A stretch of 64,000 bases of DNA, taken from positions 124,001 to 188,000 of the forward strand of contig CAZVJF010000007.1 in assembly GCA_964627445.1 (NCBI GenBank), in the 5' to 3' direction. Position numbers and translations under genes: made by a program. The notes under the pieces were generated by a model. It was not told the origin of the DNA and ran no database searches. It worked only from the letters and a program-made list of their open reading frames with translations. Shown in pieces: positions 8,576 to 17,654 of the stretch. This DNA is from Luteibaculum sp964627445 (GTDB lineage Bacteria; Bacteroidota; Bacteroidia; Flavobacteriales_D; Luteibaculaceae). Each line of letters starts with the position of its first letter. The stretch's first letter is position 1.

Positions 8576-9172
8576 ATGCGCCCACCACTCTTTTCGTGCA
8601 TTTTTGTGATGTTGTGTTTGTTTGGATGCAAGGATGAATCGCTGCTCGGAGATCGAACGCCAACCAATCCAGACATCCGCTTTAAGTATCCTACCACCTT
8701 TGCTTTTGACTACGCAGGCGACATCTCTCCTATTACCGTGTGGACCCGCCAAGGCTGGGTTTCCGACCCGAATCTAGGTCCCAGAGACCATCCTTACGTT
8801 GCCGATTTTACCACTACTTTAGATACCGAAATAGAGCCCCAATTAAGACGGTGGTCCATACAGCTAGAAGACGAAAACACCTTGTATTTCATGAAAAACA
8901 ATGTGGTGTTAGACACGTTTTCCTACCGCATTTTTCAGAATGAAATTTATGTGGATACTTGGACCCAGTTTTTTCTGGAAGAAGAACGACTCCGAACTCC
9001 TGCCTTTGGGTACTTTGTTAAAACCACAGAAACGGCCCAGAATGTGACTGGATACCAGAACCAGTTTTTTGAAGACCTCTATCCAGAAATGGAAAAATTG
9101 CTCCATGTAAACGATACCGCGGCGGTTCGTAGATTTTCTATGTACTTTATAGAAGACAAAGGGGCAGAATAA
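8576..9172 (+). CDS. Hypothetical lipoprotein
   Basis: A 198-residue protein with a lipoprotein signal: hydrophobic residues 4-16, then the lipobox LFGC with Cys18. No domain is recognisable; the mature part is rich in aromatic and acidic residues. It is probably anchored in the periplasm or outer membrane. The next ATG would cut away most of the signal peptide, so the first ATG is kept even though the promoter box is very close. Confidence 0.7.
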   Translation: MRPPLFSCIFVMLCLFGCKDESLLGDRTPTNPDIRFKYPTTFAFDYAGDISPITVWTRQGWVSDPNLGPRDHPYVADFTTTLDTEIEPQLRRWSIQLEDENTLYFMKNNVVLDTFSYRIFQNEIYVDTWTQFFLEEERLRTPAFGYFVKTTETAQNVTGYQNQFFEDLYPEMEKLLHVNDTAAVRRFSMYFIEDKGAE

Positions 9173-9227
9173 GGTTAAGCCTTCCTTAAGTTTTTATGCA
9201 CAGCTCAGCTTAAATGCCTTGGCGCAG

Positions 9228-9235
9228 TACTTTTG
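9228..9235 (+). promoter_or_regulatory. -7 promoter box deciding the start of the next gene
   Basis: TACTTTTG matches TAnnTTTG. It lies inside a possible extension from TTG 9219 and so argues for the ATG at 9255. The -33 region is not convincing. Confidence 0.5.
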
Positions 9236-9254
9236 CCGCCAAATTGCAGAAAAT

Positions 9255-10472
9255 ATGCGCATTTTATCGCTATTACTTTTTTCCTTTACAGTGTTGTTTG
9301 TCCAAGCACAGACAGAGCCTTGTGGTGATCCGCAAGCACTAAACTACAATCCTTTAGACCCACAGCAGGGTTACAACTGTGTTTATCCAGCCACGGTACT
9401 CGCCCCGACCACAGAAACTGAAATAGCTGATGTTCCTGAGACCTCCGGAATTATTGCCATAGACGAACGTATTTATTCGCACAACGACAGTGGTGGTGAA
9501 CCCCAACTTTTTGTAATCAATCCAACCGATGGCACCACAGAGCAAATAGTACGACTGCAGGGATTAACGCGAGACTCGATCCGCGATTGGGAAGCTCTAA
9601 CCCAAGATGAAGATTTCATTTACATCGGAGACTTTGGCAATAACAACGGTACCCGAAAAGATCTTCGCGTGTATCGGGTTCACAAGAACCAATTAAACCC
9701 CTTATTGGATACCGTTTGGGTAAACTACGATGTTATTCCTTTTTTCTACCCCGAACAAAGCAATTTCGAGTCCAACCAAAGCCACAATTTCGATTGCGAA
9801 GGCTTTATCGCTAAGGATGATACGCTGTGGCTATTCACCAAAAATCGGGGCGATCTAAATACCTCGGTGTACAAAATACCAGCCCAGCCCAGCGAAACGG
9901 AATACGCTGCCGAATTGCTTGAAACGTATAGCAGCTTGGGCCAAATTACTGGTGCTACCTACTACCCAGAGCGTGGTATTGTGGCTTTGATTGGATACAT
10001 CAATCTGGCACGTCCTTTTGTTTATCTGCTGTGGGATTTTCCTGAAAACAACTTTTTTAATGGTTATGTAAGGCGTTTGGAACTGCCGGATGGCGCTACA
10101 GGCCAAGCTGAGGCCATTTGCTATTTTACAGACAACACCGTCTTTATTTCTAATGAAAATTTAGGGGTACCGGCAAGGTTATCCTCCTTTGAGGATACCT
10201 ACACCCAAGAGGCCATCACCAGCGGTATTCTTGGCAAAGATTGGAAGCAAGAAATCCGGATCCGTAACAACCGCATCGAATTGGGTAGTGTGCCTGCTGG
10301 AAAATTCCGTTTAATTTCTGTGGAAGGTAAAACACTACACAAAGGAAAGTACCAAGCGCATAGCACTGTGGTACTACCTCAAACCAAGGAAGGTGTTTAT
10401 GTGTTGCAAATGGAACCAGAAACTGGTACTGTATACCGCAAAAAACTTTTTCTTAGAGGGAGCAACCTGTAA
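9255..10472 (+). CDS. Secreted beta-propeller-like protein with a T9SS type A-like C-terminus
   Basis: A 405-residue protein with a signal peptide ending at VQAQ. A short Cys-containing module follows (CGDPQALNYNP...YNCVYP), of the kind seen repeatedly in Bacteroidota surface proteins. The middle repeats short strands with aromatic and Asp/Gly turns, suggesting a beta-propeller. The last ~80 residues (LGSVPAGKFRLISVEGKTL ... GVYVLQM ... RKKLFL) fit a type A T9SS sorting domain, so it is probably secreted or surface-attached. Function unknown. Confidence 0.75.
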   Translation: MRILSLLLFSFTVLFVQAQTEPCGDPQALNYNPLDPQQGYNCVYPATVLAPTTETEIADVPETSGIIAIDERIYSHNDSGGEPQLFVINPTDGTTEQIVRLQGLTRDSIRDWEALTQDEDFIYIGDFGNNNGTRKDLRVYRVHKNQLNPLLDTVWVNYDVIPFFYPEQSNFESNQSHNFDCEGFIAKDDTLWLFTKNRGDLNTSVYKIPAQPSETEYAAELLETYSSLGQITGATYYPERGIVALIGYINLARPFVYLLWDFPENNFFNGYVRRLELPDGATGQAEAICYFTDNTVFISNENLGVPARLSSFEDTYTQEAITSGILGKDWKQEIRIRNNRIELGSVPAGKFRLISVEGKTLHKGKYQAHSTVVLPQTKEGVYVLQMEPETGTVYRKKLFLRGSNL

Positions 10473-10477
10473 GCGCT

Positions 10478-11086
10478 ATGGAGCATTCTGCGCTGGATGC
10501 ATTACTGAACAAAATTCGTGCGTGTGATATTTGTGCCCAACACTTGCCGCTGGGCCCACGGCCAGTTCTCAGCGCTACGCAAAGCAGTAGCTTACTGATT
10601 ATTGGACAAGCTCCTGGCACCAAGGTACATCAAAGTGGTATCCCGTGGGACGATGCTAGCGGCAAGCGCTTGCGCCAATGGTTGCAGATGGATACGGAAA
10701 CCTTTTACAATACCAAATACGTTGGCATAGTCCCAATGGGATTTTGCTACCCCGGTAAAGGCAAAAGTGGCGATTTACCCCCCAGACCCGAATGCGCTGA
10801 GACTTGGCATAACGTATTGATGGAACATCTACAACAGGTTAAACTTACCCTACTCATTGGCACTTATGCGCAGAAGTATTACTTGGGTAAACGAGCTAAA
10901 AAAACACTTACAGAAACGGTAAAAAGCGCAGATCAGTACCTTCCACACTACATACCACTACCACATCCTTCGCCAAGGAATCAGTTGTGGTTAAAGAAAA
11001 ATCCTTGGTTTGAAGGAGAAATTTTAGCCTTACTTAGAACTACTCTTAGAAAGCTTGCGATACCCACCATCGGAAACAGGCCATAG
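10478..11086 (+). CDS. Uracil-DNA glycosylase family protein, Fe-S type
   Basis: A 202-residue UDG-superfamily protein. Motif A is GQAPGTKVHQ (43-52) and motif B is LPHPSPRN near 157-164. Four Cys at positions 16, 19, 90 and 106 match the spacing of the 4Fe-4S ligands in family 4/5 glycosylases (CxxC, then two Cys ~16 apart). It should remove uracil or a related base from DNA; exact specificity cannot be read. It starts 5 bp after the preceding gene. Confidence 0.82.
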   Translation: MEHSALDALLNKIRACDICAQHLPLGPRPVLSATQSSSLLIIGQAPGTKVHQSGIPWDDASGKRLRQWLQMDTETFYNTKYVGIVPMGFCYPGKGKSGDLPPRPECAETWHNVLMEHLQQVKLTLLIGTYAQKYYLGKRAKKTLTETVKSADQYLPHYIPLPHPSPRNQLWLKKNPWFEGEILALLRTTLRKLAIPTIGNRP

Positions 11087-11162
11087 TTCATCGTAATTCC
11101 AAGCCATACTTGCGGTAGATGAGCCACCTTGCGGAGTTGTCTTAAATTGTTTCCGGGCGCCT

Positions 11163-11597
11163 ATGATAACTGACCAAAAGTTAGGCTGTATTTTGCTTAT
11201 TGATGATGATCCAGCCAGCAGTTTTTTAAATGGCGTCATCATTAAAAAAGTAGGGCTTTCCGCTCACATCCAGGTTACTGCAAAAGCACAAGATGCATTG
11301 GATTTTATAACATACAGCGGAATATTTGAAAGTTCCAATCATGTAAAACCCGACTTGATATTTGTAGATATTAGCATGCCAGATTTGGACGGCTGGGACT
11401 TTGTAGAACACTTTAGAAGACTGCCCGAAGAATATACATCCGATGTGGTACTTGTCATTTTAACCAGCAGCGAGAACAAGGTAGATCGCCAAAAGGCTCT
11501 GCACCTTCCAGAAATTCAGAGCTACATTACCAAGCCACTGTCTAAATCTAAGGTTACAGACTTGGTCAATAAGTTTTTCCCAAGGCAAAGATTATAA
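11163..11597 (+). CDS. Single-domain response regulator (CheY-like)
   Basis: A 144-residue receiver domain with no output domain. The acidic pocket is LLIDDDP (11-17), the phospho-acceptor is Asp69 in FVDISMPDLDGW, and the switch residues are Thr101 (ILTSS) and Lys124 (ITKPLS). No histidine kinase lies nearby, so its partner is encoded elsewhere. Confidence 0.92.
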   Translation: MITDQKLGCILLIDDDPASSFLNGVIIKKVGLSAHIQVTAKAQDALDFITYSGIFESSNHVKPDLIFVDISMPDLDGWDFVEHFRRLPEEYTSDVVLVILTSSENKVDRQKALHLPEIQSYITKPLSKSKVTDLVNKFFPRQRL

Positions 11598-11651
11598 GCC
11601 AGTCGTGTAAATACTAGCCAGTAAACCGTGCTACCATGCTACATTTACAGC

Positions 11652-13265
11652 ATGAAAAATGTGTTTTCAATACTACTATTGCTATCACTTGCTTCGTTGG
11701 TATGTGGGCAAACTGCAGCGGTAAACTGGCGTGCTTACAATGAATACCGCAAGGACTGGGATGTAACCCATTACGACCTCCATGTAACGGTGAATATAGA
11801 AACCAAAAGCCTCTCGGGACACAATACAGTACGATTCTTACCAGTAGCCAATAATTCATCCAATTACCTACAAATAGACTTGCAGAAACCCATGATCCTG
11901 GATTCTGTGATCTCTAACAACCAAGCGGTTAGCGTACAAGCCCATGGCGACCATTACCTTTTAAACTCGGAGGATATTAAAGACAGTACGTTTACCGTAT
12001 ATTTTCACGGTATACCACCCGTAGCCAAACGCCCACCGTGGGAATCGGGGTTTGTTTGGACCAAAGATAGCCTGGGAAACCCTTGGGTAGCCGAGGCCTG
12101 CCAAGACCTAGGGGCCAGTATGTGGTGGCCTTGCAAAGACTACCCCAAAGACGAGGTGGATAGCATGGATATTACCATTACCTGTCCCAAAGACTTAAAA
12201 GCCGTGAGCAATGGTAGGCTTATACAAGTTACCGACCCCAACTCCCGCCAACGAAGCTATCATTGGAAGGTAGTTAGCCCTATCAACAACTACGGGGTAA
12301 ACCTCAGCGTGGGCAATTATGTGTATTTCAAGGAAACCATAACGGGAGAAAAAGGTCCACTAGAGGCCACCTATTACGTACTGCCCTACCATGTAGAGCA
12401 AGCCAAGCTGCAATTTCTAGATGCTCCCAGAACTATAAAAGCCCTGGAACACTGGTTTGGCCCCTATCCATTTTATGAGGATGGTTACAAACTGGTAGAA
12501 GTACCATACCTAGGCATGGAGCACCAAAGTTGCGTAACCTATGGCAATCGGTTTAAACAAGGCTATTTAGGGCGCGATTTGAGTGGAACAGGCTGGGGCC
12601 TGACTTTCGATTTTATTATTGTGCACGAAAGCGGCCACGAGTGGTTTGCCAACAACATTACCCACGAAAATGTGGCCGATATGTGGATTCACGAAAGCTT
12701 TACGAGTTACAGCGAGGCCCTTTTCTTAGAATACTTTTACGGAGATACTGCAGGGGCTGCTTACATCCGAGGCATACGCCAGAATATATTAAACGACAAG
12801 CCTATCATAGGCAATTACGAGCGCAACGAATCGGGTTCTGGCGATATGTACTACAAAGGCGCCAACATGCTGCATACCTTGCGGCACATGGTAAACGATA
12901 CCGAACTGTGGCGCAAAACCCTGCGTAAAATGAATGCACAGTTCTATCACCAAACTGTATCTTCTAAAACCATAGAAGGCTTCCTAGCCCAAGAGCTCAA
13001 TATGGACCTGGAAGGCTTTTTCGATCAGTACCTCCGGGCTGTGGAAATTCCAACCTTAGCGTACAAGATAAAAAGGCGCAAGGTGGTCACCAAGATGACC
13101 AACGTAGCCCGTAATTTCAAAATGCCGCTAACTCTTAAGATTAATGGTGAATGGGTCACTGAAACGGTGGGGCGCAAAAAAACGCGTTGGCGCATGAATG
13201 ACGAAATAGAAACAGTAGAAGAAAATCCAGATTACTACATTCGTTACCAGAACCGAAGTAAATAA
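11652..13265 (+). CDS. Secreted M1 family metallopeptidase
   Basis: A 537-residue protein with a signal peptide (residues 1-19, ending VCGQ). The zinc site is HESGH (325-329), with the third ligand Glu348 in WIHESF, the M1 spacing. GMEHQS (288-293) replaces the GAMEN exopeptidase motif, and a Tyr in DMYYKGANML is placed for transition-state binding. It lacks the long C-terminal helical domain of large aminopeptidases. It likely trims N-terminal residues from peptides in the periplasm or outside. The start is set at ATG 11652, where the signal peptide begins, not at an ATG 24 bp upstream. Confidence 0.92.
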   Translation: MKNVFSILLLLSLASLVCGQTAAVNWRAYNEYRKDWDVTHYDLHVTVNIETKSLSGHNTVRFLPVANNSSNYLQIDLQKPMILDSVISNNQAVSVQAHGDHYLLNSEDIKDSTFTVYFHGIPPVAKRPPWESGFVWTKDSLGNPWVAEACQDLGASMWWPCKDYPKDEVDSMDITITCPKDLKAVSNGRLIQVTDPNSRQRSYHWKVVSPINNYGVNLSVGNYVYFKETITGEKGPLEATYYVLPYHVEQAKLQFLDAPRTIKALEHWFGPYPFYEDGYKLVEVPYLGMEHQSCVTYGNRFKQGYLGRDLSGTGWGLTFDFIIVHESGHEWFANNITHENVADMWIHESFTSYSEALFLEYFYGDTAGAAYIRGIRQNILNDKPIIGNYERNESGSGDMYYKGANMLHTLRHMVNDTELWRKTLRKMNAQFYHQTVSSKTIEGFLAQELNMDLEGFFDQYLRAVEIPTLAYKIKRRKVVTKMTNVARNFKMPLTLKINGEWVTETVGRKKTRWRMNDEIETVEENPDYYIRYQNRSK

Positions 13266-13271
13266 CCGGGC

Positions 13272-14297
13272 ATGAACCTGCAACGAATTACCCTTAGCGC
13301 CTTATTGGCCACCATACTTGTTTTGGTATTGGTTTATGGACAAACCTTTATTCTTCCTTTTGTTTACGCAGTGTTTATTTGGTTCATTATTAAGGAAATA
13401 CGAGAGGTAATTCAATTAAATTCCTGGATAAAAAAACACATACCCTCTGGGGTACTTAGCGCCGTGGCCTTGCTCTTTATCATGGGCATTTTGGCCTTGG
13501 TAAGCTCCATGCTTACCAACAACATTAAAACCTTGTCCAAGTCTATGCCTAAATACCAGAAAGACTTGGAGAATGTGGGGCAAAAGCTACAGGATAGCTT
13601 TGGGGTAGACTACAAAACGCAACTTGCAGATTACGCCTCCAATATAGATTTTGTAGCCATCCTCGAACAAATTGTGAATAGCCTTACCGACCTTATTGGC
13701 AATACCGTGATCATTCTTATTTACCTGGTTTTTCTTTTATTAGAGGAGAAGATTTTCCCGAGAAAACTTCGCGGATTGTACCCTGAGCAAGAAGATTACC
13801 AAAAAACTATGGGTATCATCCGCGAGATTGACAAATCCGTTGGAAAATACATTACTCTAAAGACATTGGTAAGCCTTATCACCGGGGTGCTGAGCTATGT
13901 GGTGCTGGCAATCATTGGTTTAGATGCTGCCCTGTTCTGGGCGATTCTCATTTTTTTGCTCAACTACATTCCCACAGTTGGATCGCTTATTGCCACCATT
14001 TTTCCAACCGTGTTTGCATTGCTGCAGTTTGGCCCCGAAGAGATGCTTTATGTTTTGATTATTGTTGGCCTTATCCAAGTGGTTGTAGGAAACGTAATTG
14101 AACCCAAAGTAATGGGCGACTCCCTTAACCTAAGTGCTCTGGTAGTTATTCTCTCCCTCTCTTTCTGGGGTGCTATCTGGGGCATTAGCGGAATGATTTT
14201 GAGCGTACCGATTACCGTGGGCATTGTTATCATCTGTGCGGCTTTTCCGCAAACCAAGCCCATTGCTATTTTGCTATCTGAAAAAGGAGACGCCTAA
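13272..14297 (+). CDS. AI-2E family membrane protein
   Basis: A 341-residue protein with about eight membrane helices and the family's signature FLLNYIPTVGSLIATIFP and GNVIEPKVMGDSLNLSALVVI. Members include TqsA (AI-2 export) and PerM, and some act as sodium or proton antiporters; the substrate cannot be told. It follows the M1 peptidase by 6 bp and directly abuts the potassium channel gene, so the three are probably co-transcribed. Confidence 0.92.
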   Translation: MNLQRITLSALLATILVLVLVYGQTFILPFVYAVFIWFIIKEIREVIQLNSWIKKHIPSGVLSAVALLFIMGILALVSSMLTNNIKTLSKSMPKYQKDLENVGQKLQDSFGVDYKTQLADYASNIDFVAILEQIVNSLTDLIGNTVIILIYLVFLLLEEKIFPRKLRGLYPEQEDYQKTMGIIREIDKSVGKYITLKTLVSLITGVLSYVVLAIIGLDAALFWAILIFLLNYIPTVGSLIATIFPTVFALLQFGPEEMLYVLIIVGLIQVVVGNVIEPKVMGDSLNLSALVVILSLSFWGAIWGISGMILSVPITVGIVIICAAFPQTKPIAILLSEKGDA

Positions 14298-15119
14298 ATG
14301 TTAGAAGCGCTAGAAAAGTATAAAAAGCCACTGCGAGTAATTATTTTCGGTTCTCACACCCCCGCTGGGCGAAACTTCGATCTTATTCTCCTGGTGGTTA
14401 TACTGCTTTCCATTGCATTGGTAATGCTGGAAAGTGTTGCTGAAGTAAGCAACAGGTATCACGATTTGATTTTTATAGCCGAATGGATTATCACCGGCCT
14501 CTTTACCATAGAGTATCTCTTGCGTATTTGGATTACAGAGCGGCCCAAAACCTACATATTATCCTTTTATGGACTCATAGATTTTTTCGCCATACTTCCC
14601 ACCTATTTAGAGTTGGCATTTACAGGAGCTACGGCCTTTGGTGTATTGCGCGCGGTGCGACTATTACGGGTTTTTCGAGTACTTAAGTTGGTGCAGTACA
14701 TTGGTGAAGCGAAAGTGCTGCTGTACTCCATAAAATCCAGCCTTAATAAAATAACGGTATTCCTAAGCTACGTTATCATTACCGCAACCCTTATCGGAAC
14801 GGTGATGTACATGATAGAAGGCCCCGAATCGGGATTCACTTCCATTCCGCGCAGTATTTACTGGGCGGTGGTCACCTTAACTACGGTTGGATACGGGGAT
14901 ATTTCACCTCAAACGCCTTTGGGACAGTTCCTAGCCATGTTGCTTATGGTCATAGGTTATGGTGTTATTGCTGTGCCCACTGGATTGGTGACTGCGGACC
15001 TGGTGAAATCGGGTCGCAAACCCTTTGAAGAGAAGGATAATCGCGCCTGCAACAACTGCAATAACTCGGTGTTGCTAGACGCCCAGTTTTGCCACCATTG
15101 CGGGGCTAAGTTGCTTTAA
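14298..15119 (+). CDS. Voltage-gated potassium channel with C-terminal zinc ribbon
   Basis: A 273-residue six-helix channel. S4 carries Arg at regular spacing (LRAVRLLRVFRVLKLV, about 113-130), and the selectivity filter is TLTTVGYGD near 194-202. After S6 a short linker leads to CNNCNNS...CHHCG, a four-Cys zinc ribbon in the last ~25 residues. That ribbon is not part of the usual channel and may bind a partner or sense metal or redox state. The start codon follows the previous stop without a gap, suggesting translational coupling. Confidence 0.92.
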   Translation: MLEALEKYKKPLRVIIFGSHTPAGRNFDLILLVVILLSIALVMLESVAEVSNRYHDLIFIAEWIITGLFTIEYLLRIWITERPKTYILSFYGLIDFFAILPTYLELAFTGATAFGVLRAVRLLRVFRVLKLVQYIGEAKVLLYSIKSSLNKITVFLSYVIITATLIGTVMYMIEGPESGFTSIPRSIYWAVVTLTTVGYGDISPQTPLGQFLAMLLMVIGYGVIAVPTGLVTADLVKSGRKPFEEKDNRACNNCNNSVLLDAQFCHHCGAKLL

Positions 15120-15469
15120 GGGGTATTCGGTTGGCGGTTTGCTGTTAGCGGTTCAAGGTTCTTTACCCGCCTGCCAATTTTCTGAATATAACAACAGGTT
15201 CTCCGTGTCTTCATAAAGAGGCACGCCTTGCTCCAATCTCTAAGCTCAGAACCAATCCTACCAGCTTCTTGCTTCACCCTTTCAGCCTCTCAATAAAAAG
15301 AAATGAGATCCATTGGTCCTTAGGATGACAGCACACCTTGCTTTCAGCTTGGTGCTTTTAGCTTTTTGCTTTCAACTTCTCAACTTTTCACCTTTTCAAT
15401 AAAAACAAAAATGAGATCCTTCCTTCGTCAGGATGACGGTGTGCTCTGCTTTCGGCTTTCAGCTTGGCG

Positions 15470-15707
15470 CTTTTAGCTTTTCATGACTGACCCTTAATCT
15501 TTCGCCAACCTGAATACATCTCGACTCTACTGACGCATAGGTCAGCATCCTAAGACGCTCGATGGCCAGCGTTGCTAATAGCTCTCAGCTACGAGCTTTG
15601 CCCTGTTGCAATGAGATCCTTCGATTCCTCAGGATGACCGTGAGCTTTGCTTTTAGCTTTTAGCTTGGCGCTTTTAGCTTCTCAACTTTTCAGCTTTTCA
15701 ATAAAAA
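15470..15707. repeat. 238-bp direct repeat, copy 1
   Basis: Read base by base, this segment appears identical to 17655-17892 in the same orientation. The two copies flank the genes at 15940 and 16399. It holds the 48-bp core at 15517-15564 and a GAGATCCTTCG...AGGATGAC element. Confidence 0.88.
15517..15564 (+). repeat. 48-bp core repeat, copy 1
   Basis: Begins CATCTCGACTC and ends GACGCTCGATG. It contains CTGAC and GTCAG around GCATAG, giving an imperfect hairpin (CATC/GATG ends, CTGAC/GTCAG inner stem). Four other copies of exactly 48 bp are at 17702, 60110, 60296 and 61456. Confidence 0.85.
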
Positions 15708-15939
15708 ATCCTTCCCCTACGTCCCTACTTCGACAAGCTCTGCACATCGCCTCTAAGAGGGGGATATGCTTTGCGTCTTGGCGGCTTGGTGTGCTTTAAA
15801 CCAATTCTTCCGATGAAAATACCGCTCTGTAAACATAGGCTGACAGCACACCTTGCTTTTGGCTTTCAGCTTGGCGCTTTTAGCTTTTTGCTTCTCAACT
15901 TTTCACCTTACCTAATCAAGAAAAAACTACTTTTACCTC

Positions 15940-16326
15940 GTGCTGGCGCATCTTAGAAATAGCAACCTCTTCAACCTCTTATGGGGCTTTATGGCGTTAT
16001 TTATGCTTAACATTAGTGTGGATACCCGCGACCCCAACCCAGAACACATTGCCGAAGACCTTTCCATTAACGACCAGGAAAGTATCGTAGAACTTGTGGT
16101 GGAACAAATGTTGGGTTATGAAGATGCTATCGCAGAATACGATGACAACGACTCCGAAGGACGCCACAAAAAGCCATCGGTTTCGGTACACCTATTCCCA
16201 GGCTGGATTGCTGAAACTGGCACAACCCAGTGTGGCACCGATTTAAAAACCACCTTGTTTGCTCGCTACTCCGAGCCACTATCTTCGGGCTACCCTAGCC
16301 TTATTAGTCCTCCACCCCGAGGTTGA
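15940..16326 (+). CDS. Small conserved hypothetical membrane-anchored protein
   Basis: A 128-residue protein from a GTG start; an internal ATG at residue 17 is the alternative. A hydrophobic N-terminal segment (LFNLLWGFMALFMLNISV) is followed by an acidic part containing NDQESIVELVVEQMLGYEDAIAEYDDNDSEG. I recall similar short proteins directly upstream of the HAEPLYID-type gene in other flavobacteria, but cannot check it. No function is known to me. The gene pair is enclosed by two copies of the 238-bp repeat. Confidence 0.65.
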   Translation: MLAHLRNSNLFNLLWGFMALFMLNISVDTRDPNPEHIAEDLSINDQESIVELVVEQMLGYEDAIAEYDDNDSEGRHKKPSVSVHLFPGWIAETGTTQCGTDLKTTLFARYSEPLSSGYPSLISPPPRG

Positions 16327-16398
16327 TTTGATTCCCCATTGGCTTATCCCGCTCGAAGGGAAAGTGTATTTCCTAATGAACTAAAATCAAATCAACCC

Positions 16399-17271
16399 AT
16401 GAAAATTATTTTTTTGGGGATACGAGCCATGCTGCTCTTATCTCCCTTTTGCCTGTATGCACAGGTTTCTAACACAGAAAAAGACAGTTTATTTATAACC
16501 CAAATAGAAGATCAGAGAGAGCCTGATAAGGTACTCCATGCCGAACCGCTATACATTGACCTTATACGCGACCTGGGAGCGCGAAAAGGCGAAAAAGAAT
16601 GGAACTTGGGGCTGGGCCTAACCGACAACCTAAAGTTTGATAGTTACGAAGCCCTTGTAGAATACGAATGGGCCCCAATGGACCGCTTGGGCTTGGAAGT
16701 AGAGCTTCCGTTTACGTTTTACACACCTGTTAATGGCACCACCGAGGAGCAAGTACCCTCCAACCAGCTCAATAGCCTAAAGGTGGCAGCGCAATGGTCG
16801 CTTTTAGTCAATGAGACCAAAGCCACGTCTATGGCCTTGGGGTACATTAACGAGTTTAAGCTATCCGATTTCGAAAACTTTGGCAGACCTACGCTTAAGG
16901 GCAACACCTTCAACCCCTTTGTTATAGTGGCTAAGCGTTGGAATAACAATTTTCACACCTTGCTGTATACGGGCCCAAAAATTACCCACTTGTATGCCCA
17001 GCAGACTTGGCAGCATAGCTTTGAGGTAAATTCCAGCATGCATTATATGATTTCGGGTACTCGAAATTTTATAGGGTTGGAAATGAATAAATCGTTTGCC
17101 GCCAACGACTTTGACATGGTGCTGCGCCCACAAATGCGCGTGAGCATAGCAGAAAACCTGTTGGTAGGGATTATGGCTGGTATACCGGTAAGTCGTGAGA
17201 ATCAAAGACTTAGCTCTTTTTTGCGTCTTATTTGGGAACCGGGTCATGCACACACCGTGCGGCACCATTAA
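16399..17271 (+). CDS. HAEPLYID-type outer-membrane beta-barrel protein
   Basis: A 290-residue protein with a signal peptide (MKIIFLGIRAMLLLSPFCLYAQ). The motif HAEPLYIDLIRDLGARKGE (about residues 48-66) is a hallmark of a Bacteroidota family often left unnamed or mis-annotated in databases. The rest alternates amphipathic strands with aromatic ends, as in an outer-membrane barrel or porin. The start is set at ATG 16399, because only this gives a clean signal peptide. It follows the small acidic protein by 72 bp. Substrate unknown. Confidence 0.75.
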   Translation: MKIIFLGIRAMLLLSPFCLYAQVSNTEKDSLFITQIEDQREPDKVLHAEPLYIDLIRDLGARKGEKEWNLGLGLTDNLKFDSYEALVEYEWAPMDRLGLEVELPFTFYTPVNGTTEEQVPSNQLNSLKVAAQWSLLVNETKATSMALGYINEFKLSDFENFGRPTLKGNTFNPFVIVAKRWNNNFHTLLYTGPKITHLYAQQTWQHSFEVNSSMHYMISGTRNFIGLEMNKSFAANDFDMVLRPQMRVSIAENLLVGIMAGIPVSRENQRLSSFLRLIWEPGHAHTVRHH

Positions 17272-17293
17272 ATTTATCCTGCCCATGATAAAC

Positions 17294-17337
17294 AACACCC
17301 CGACTACTCTTATAATGAGCAGCTTTGGGGTGTTCTT
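17294..17337 (+). terminator. Possible weak terminator
   Basis: AACACCCC (17294-17301) and GGGGTGTT (17327-17334) are complementary across a 25-base loop and followed by CTTC, a poor T tract. Reasonable position, 22 bases after the stop. Confidence 0.45.
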
Positions 17338-17654
17338 CATCCATCCTTAAGCCTTCTCTACTCCAAGCTCTAAACTACAAACCAATCCTTCCAGCTTCAA
17401 GCTTTTCAAAAAAATGAGATCCTTCCTTCGTCAGGAAGACGGTGTGCTCTGCTTTCGGATTTCAGCTTCTCGCTTCACCCTTTCAGCTTTTCAATAAAAA
17501 TTCTTCCCCCTTAGTCCCTACTTCGAAAAGCTCTGCACATCGCCTCCAAGAGGGGAAACGCTTTGCGTCTTGGCGGCTTGGCGTGATTAAAACCATTTCA
17601 TCCGTTGAAAATACCGCTTTGCAAACGTAGGATGGCAGCACGCTTTGCTTTCGG

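Larger units (their letters stand above)
15120..15939. repeat. Intergenic repeat cluster A
   Basis: No gene is visible. The region is built of short repeated modules: AGCTTTTAGCTTGGCGCTTTT-like low-complexity stretches, a small element near 15304, 15413 and 15611 (GAGATCCTTC...AGGATGAC, with ATCCT/AGGAT as complementary ends), a module near 15702-15850 (CTACTTCGACAAGCTCTGC...GCGTCTTGGCGGCTTGG), and one copy of the 48-bp core. The same modules recur at 17341-18080, 59916-60540 and 61250-61510. Confidence 0.85.
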
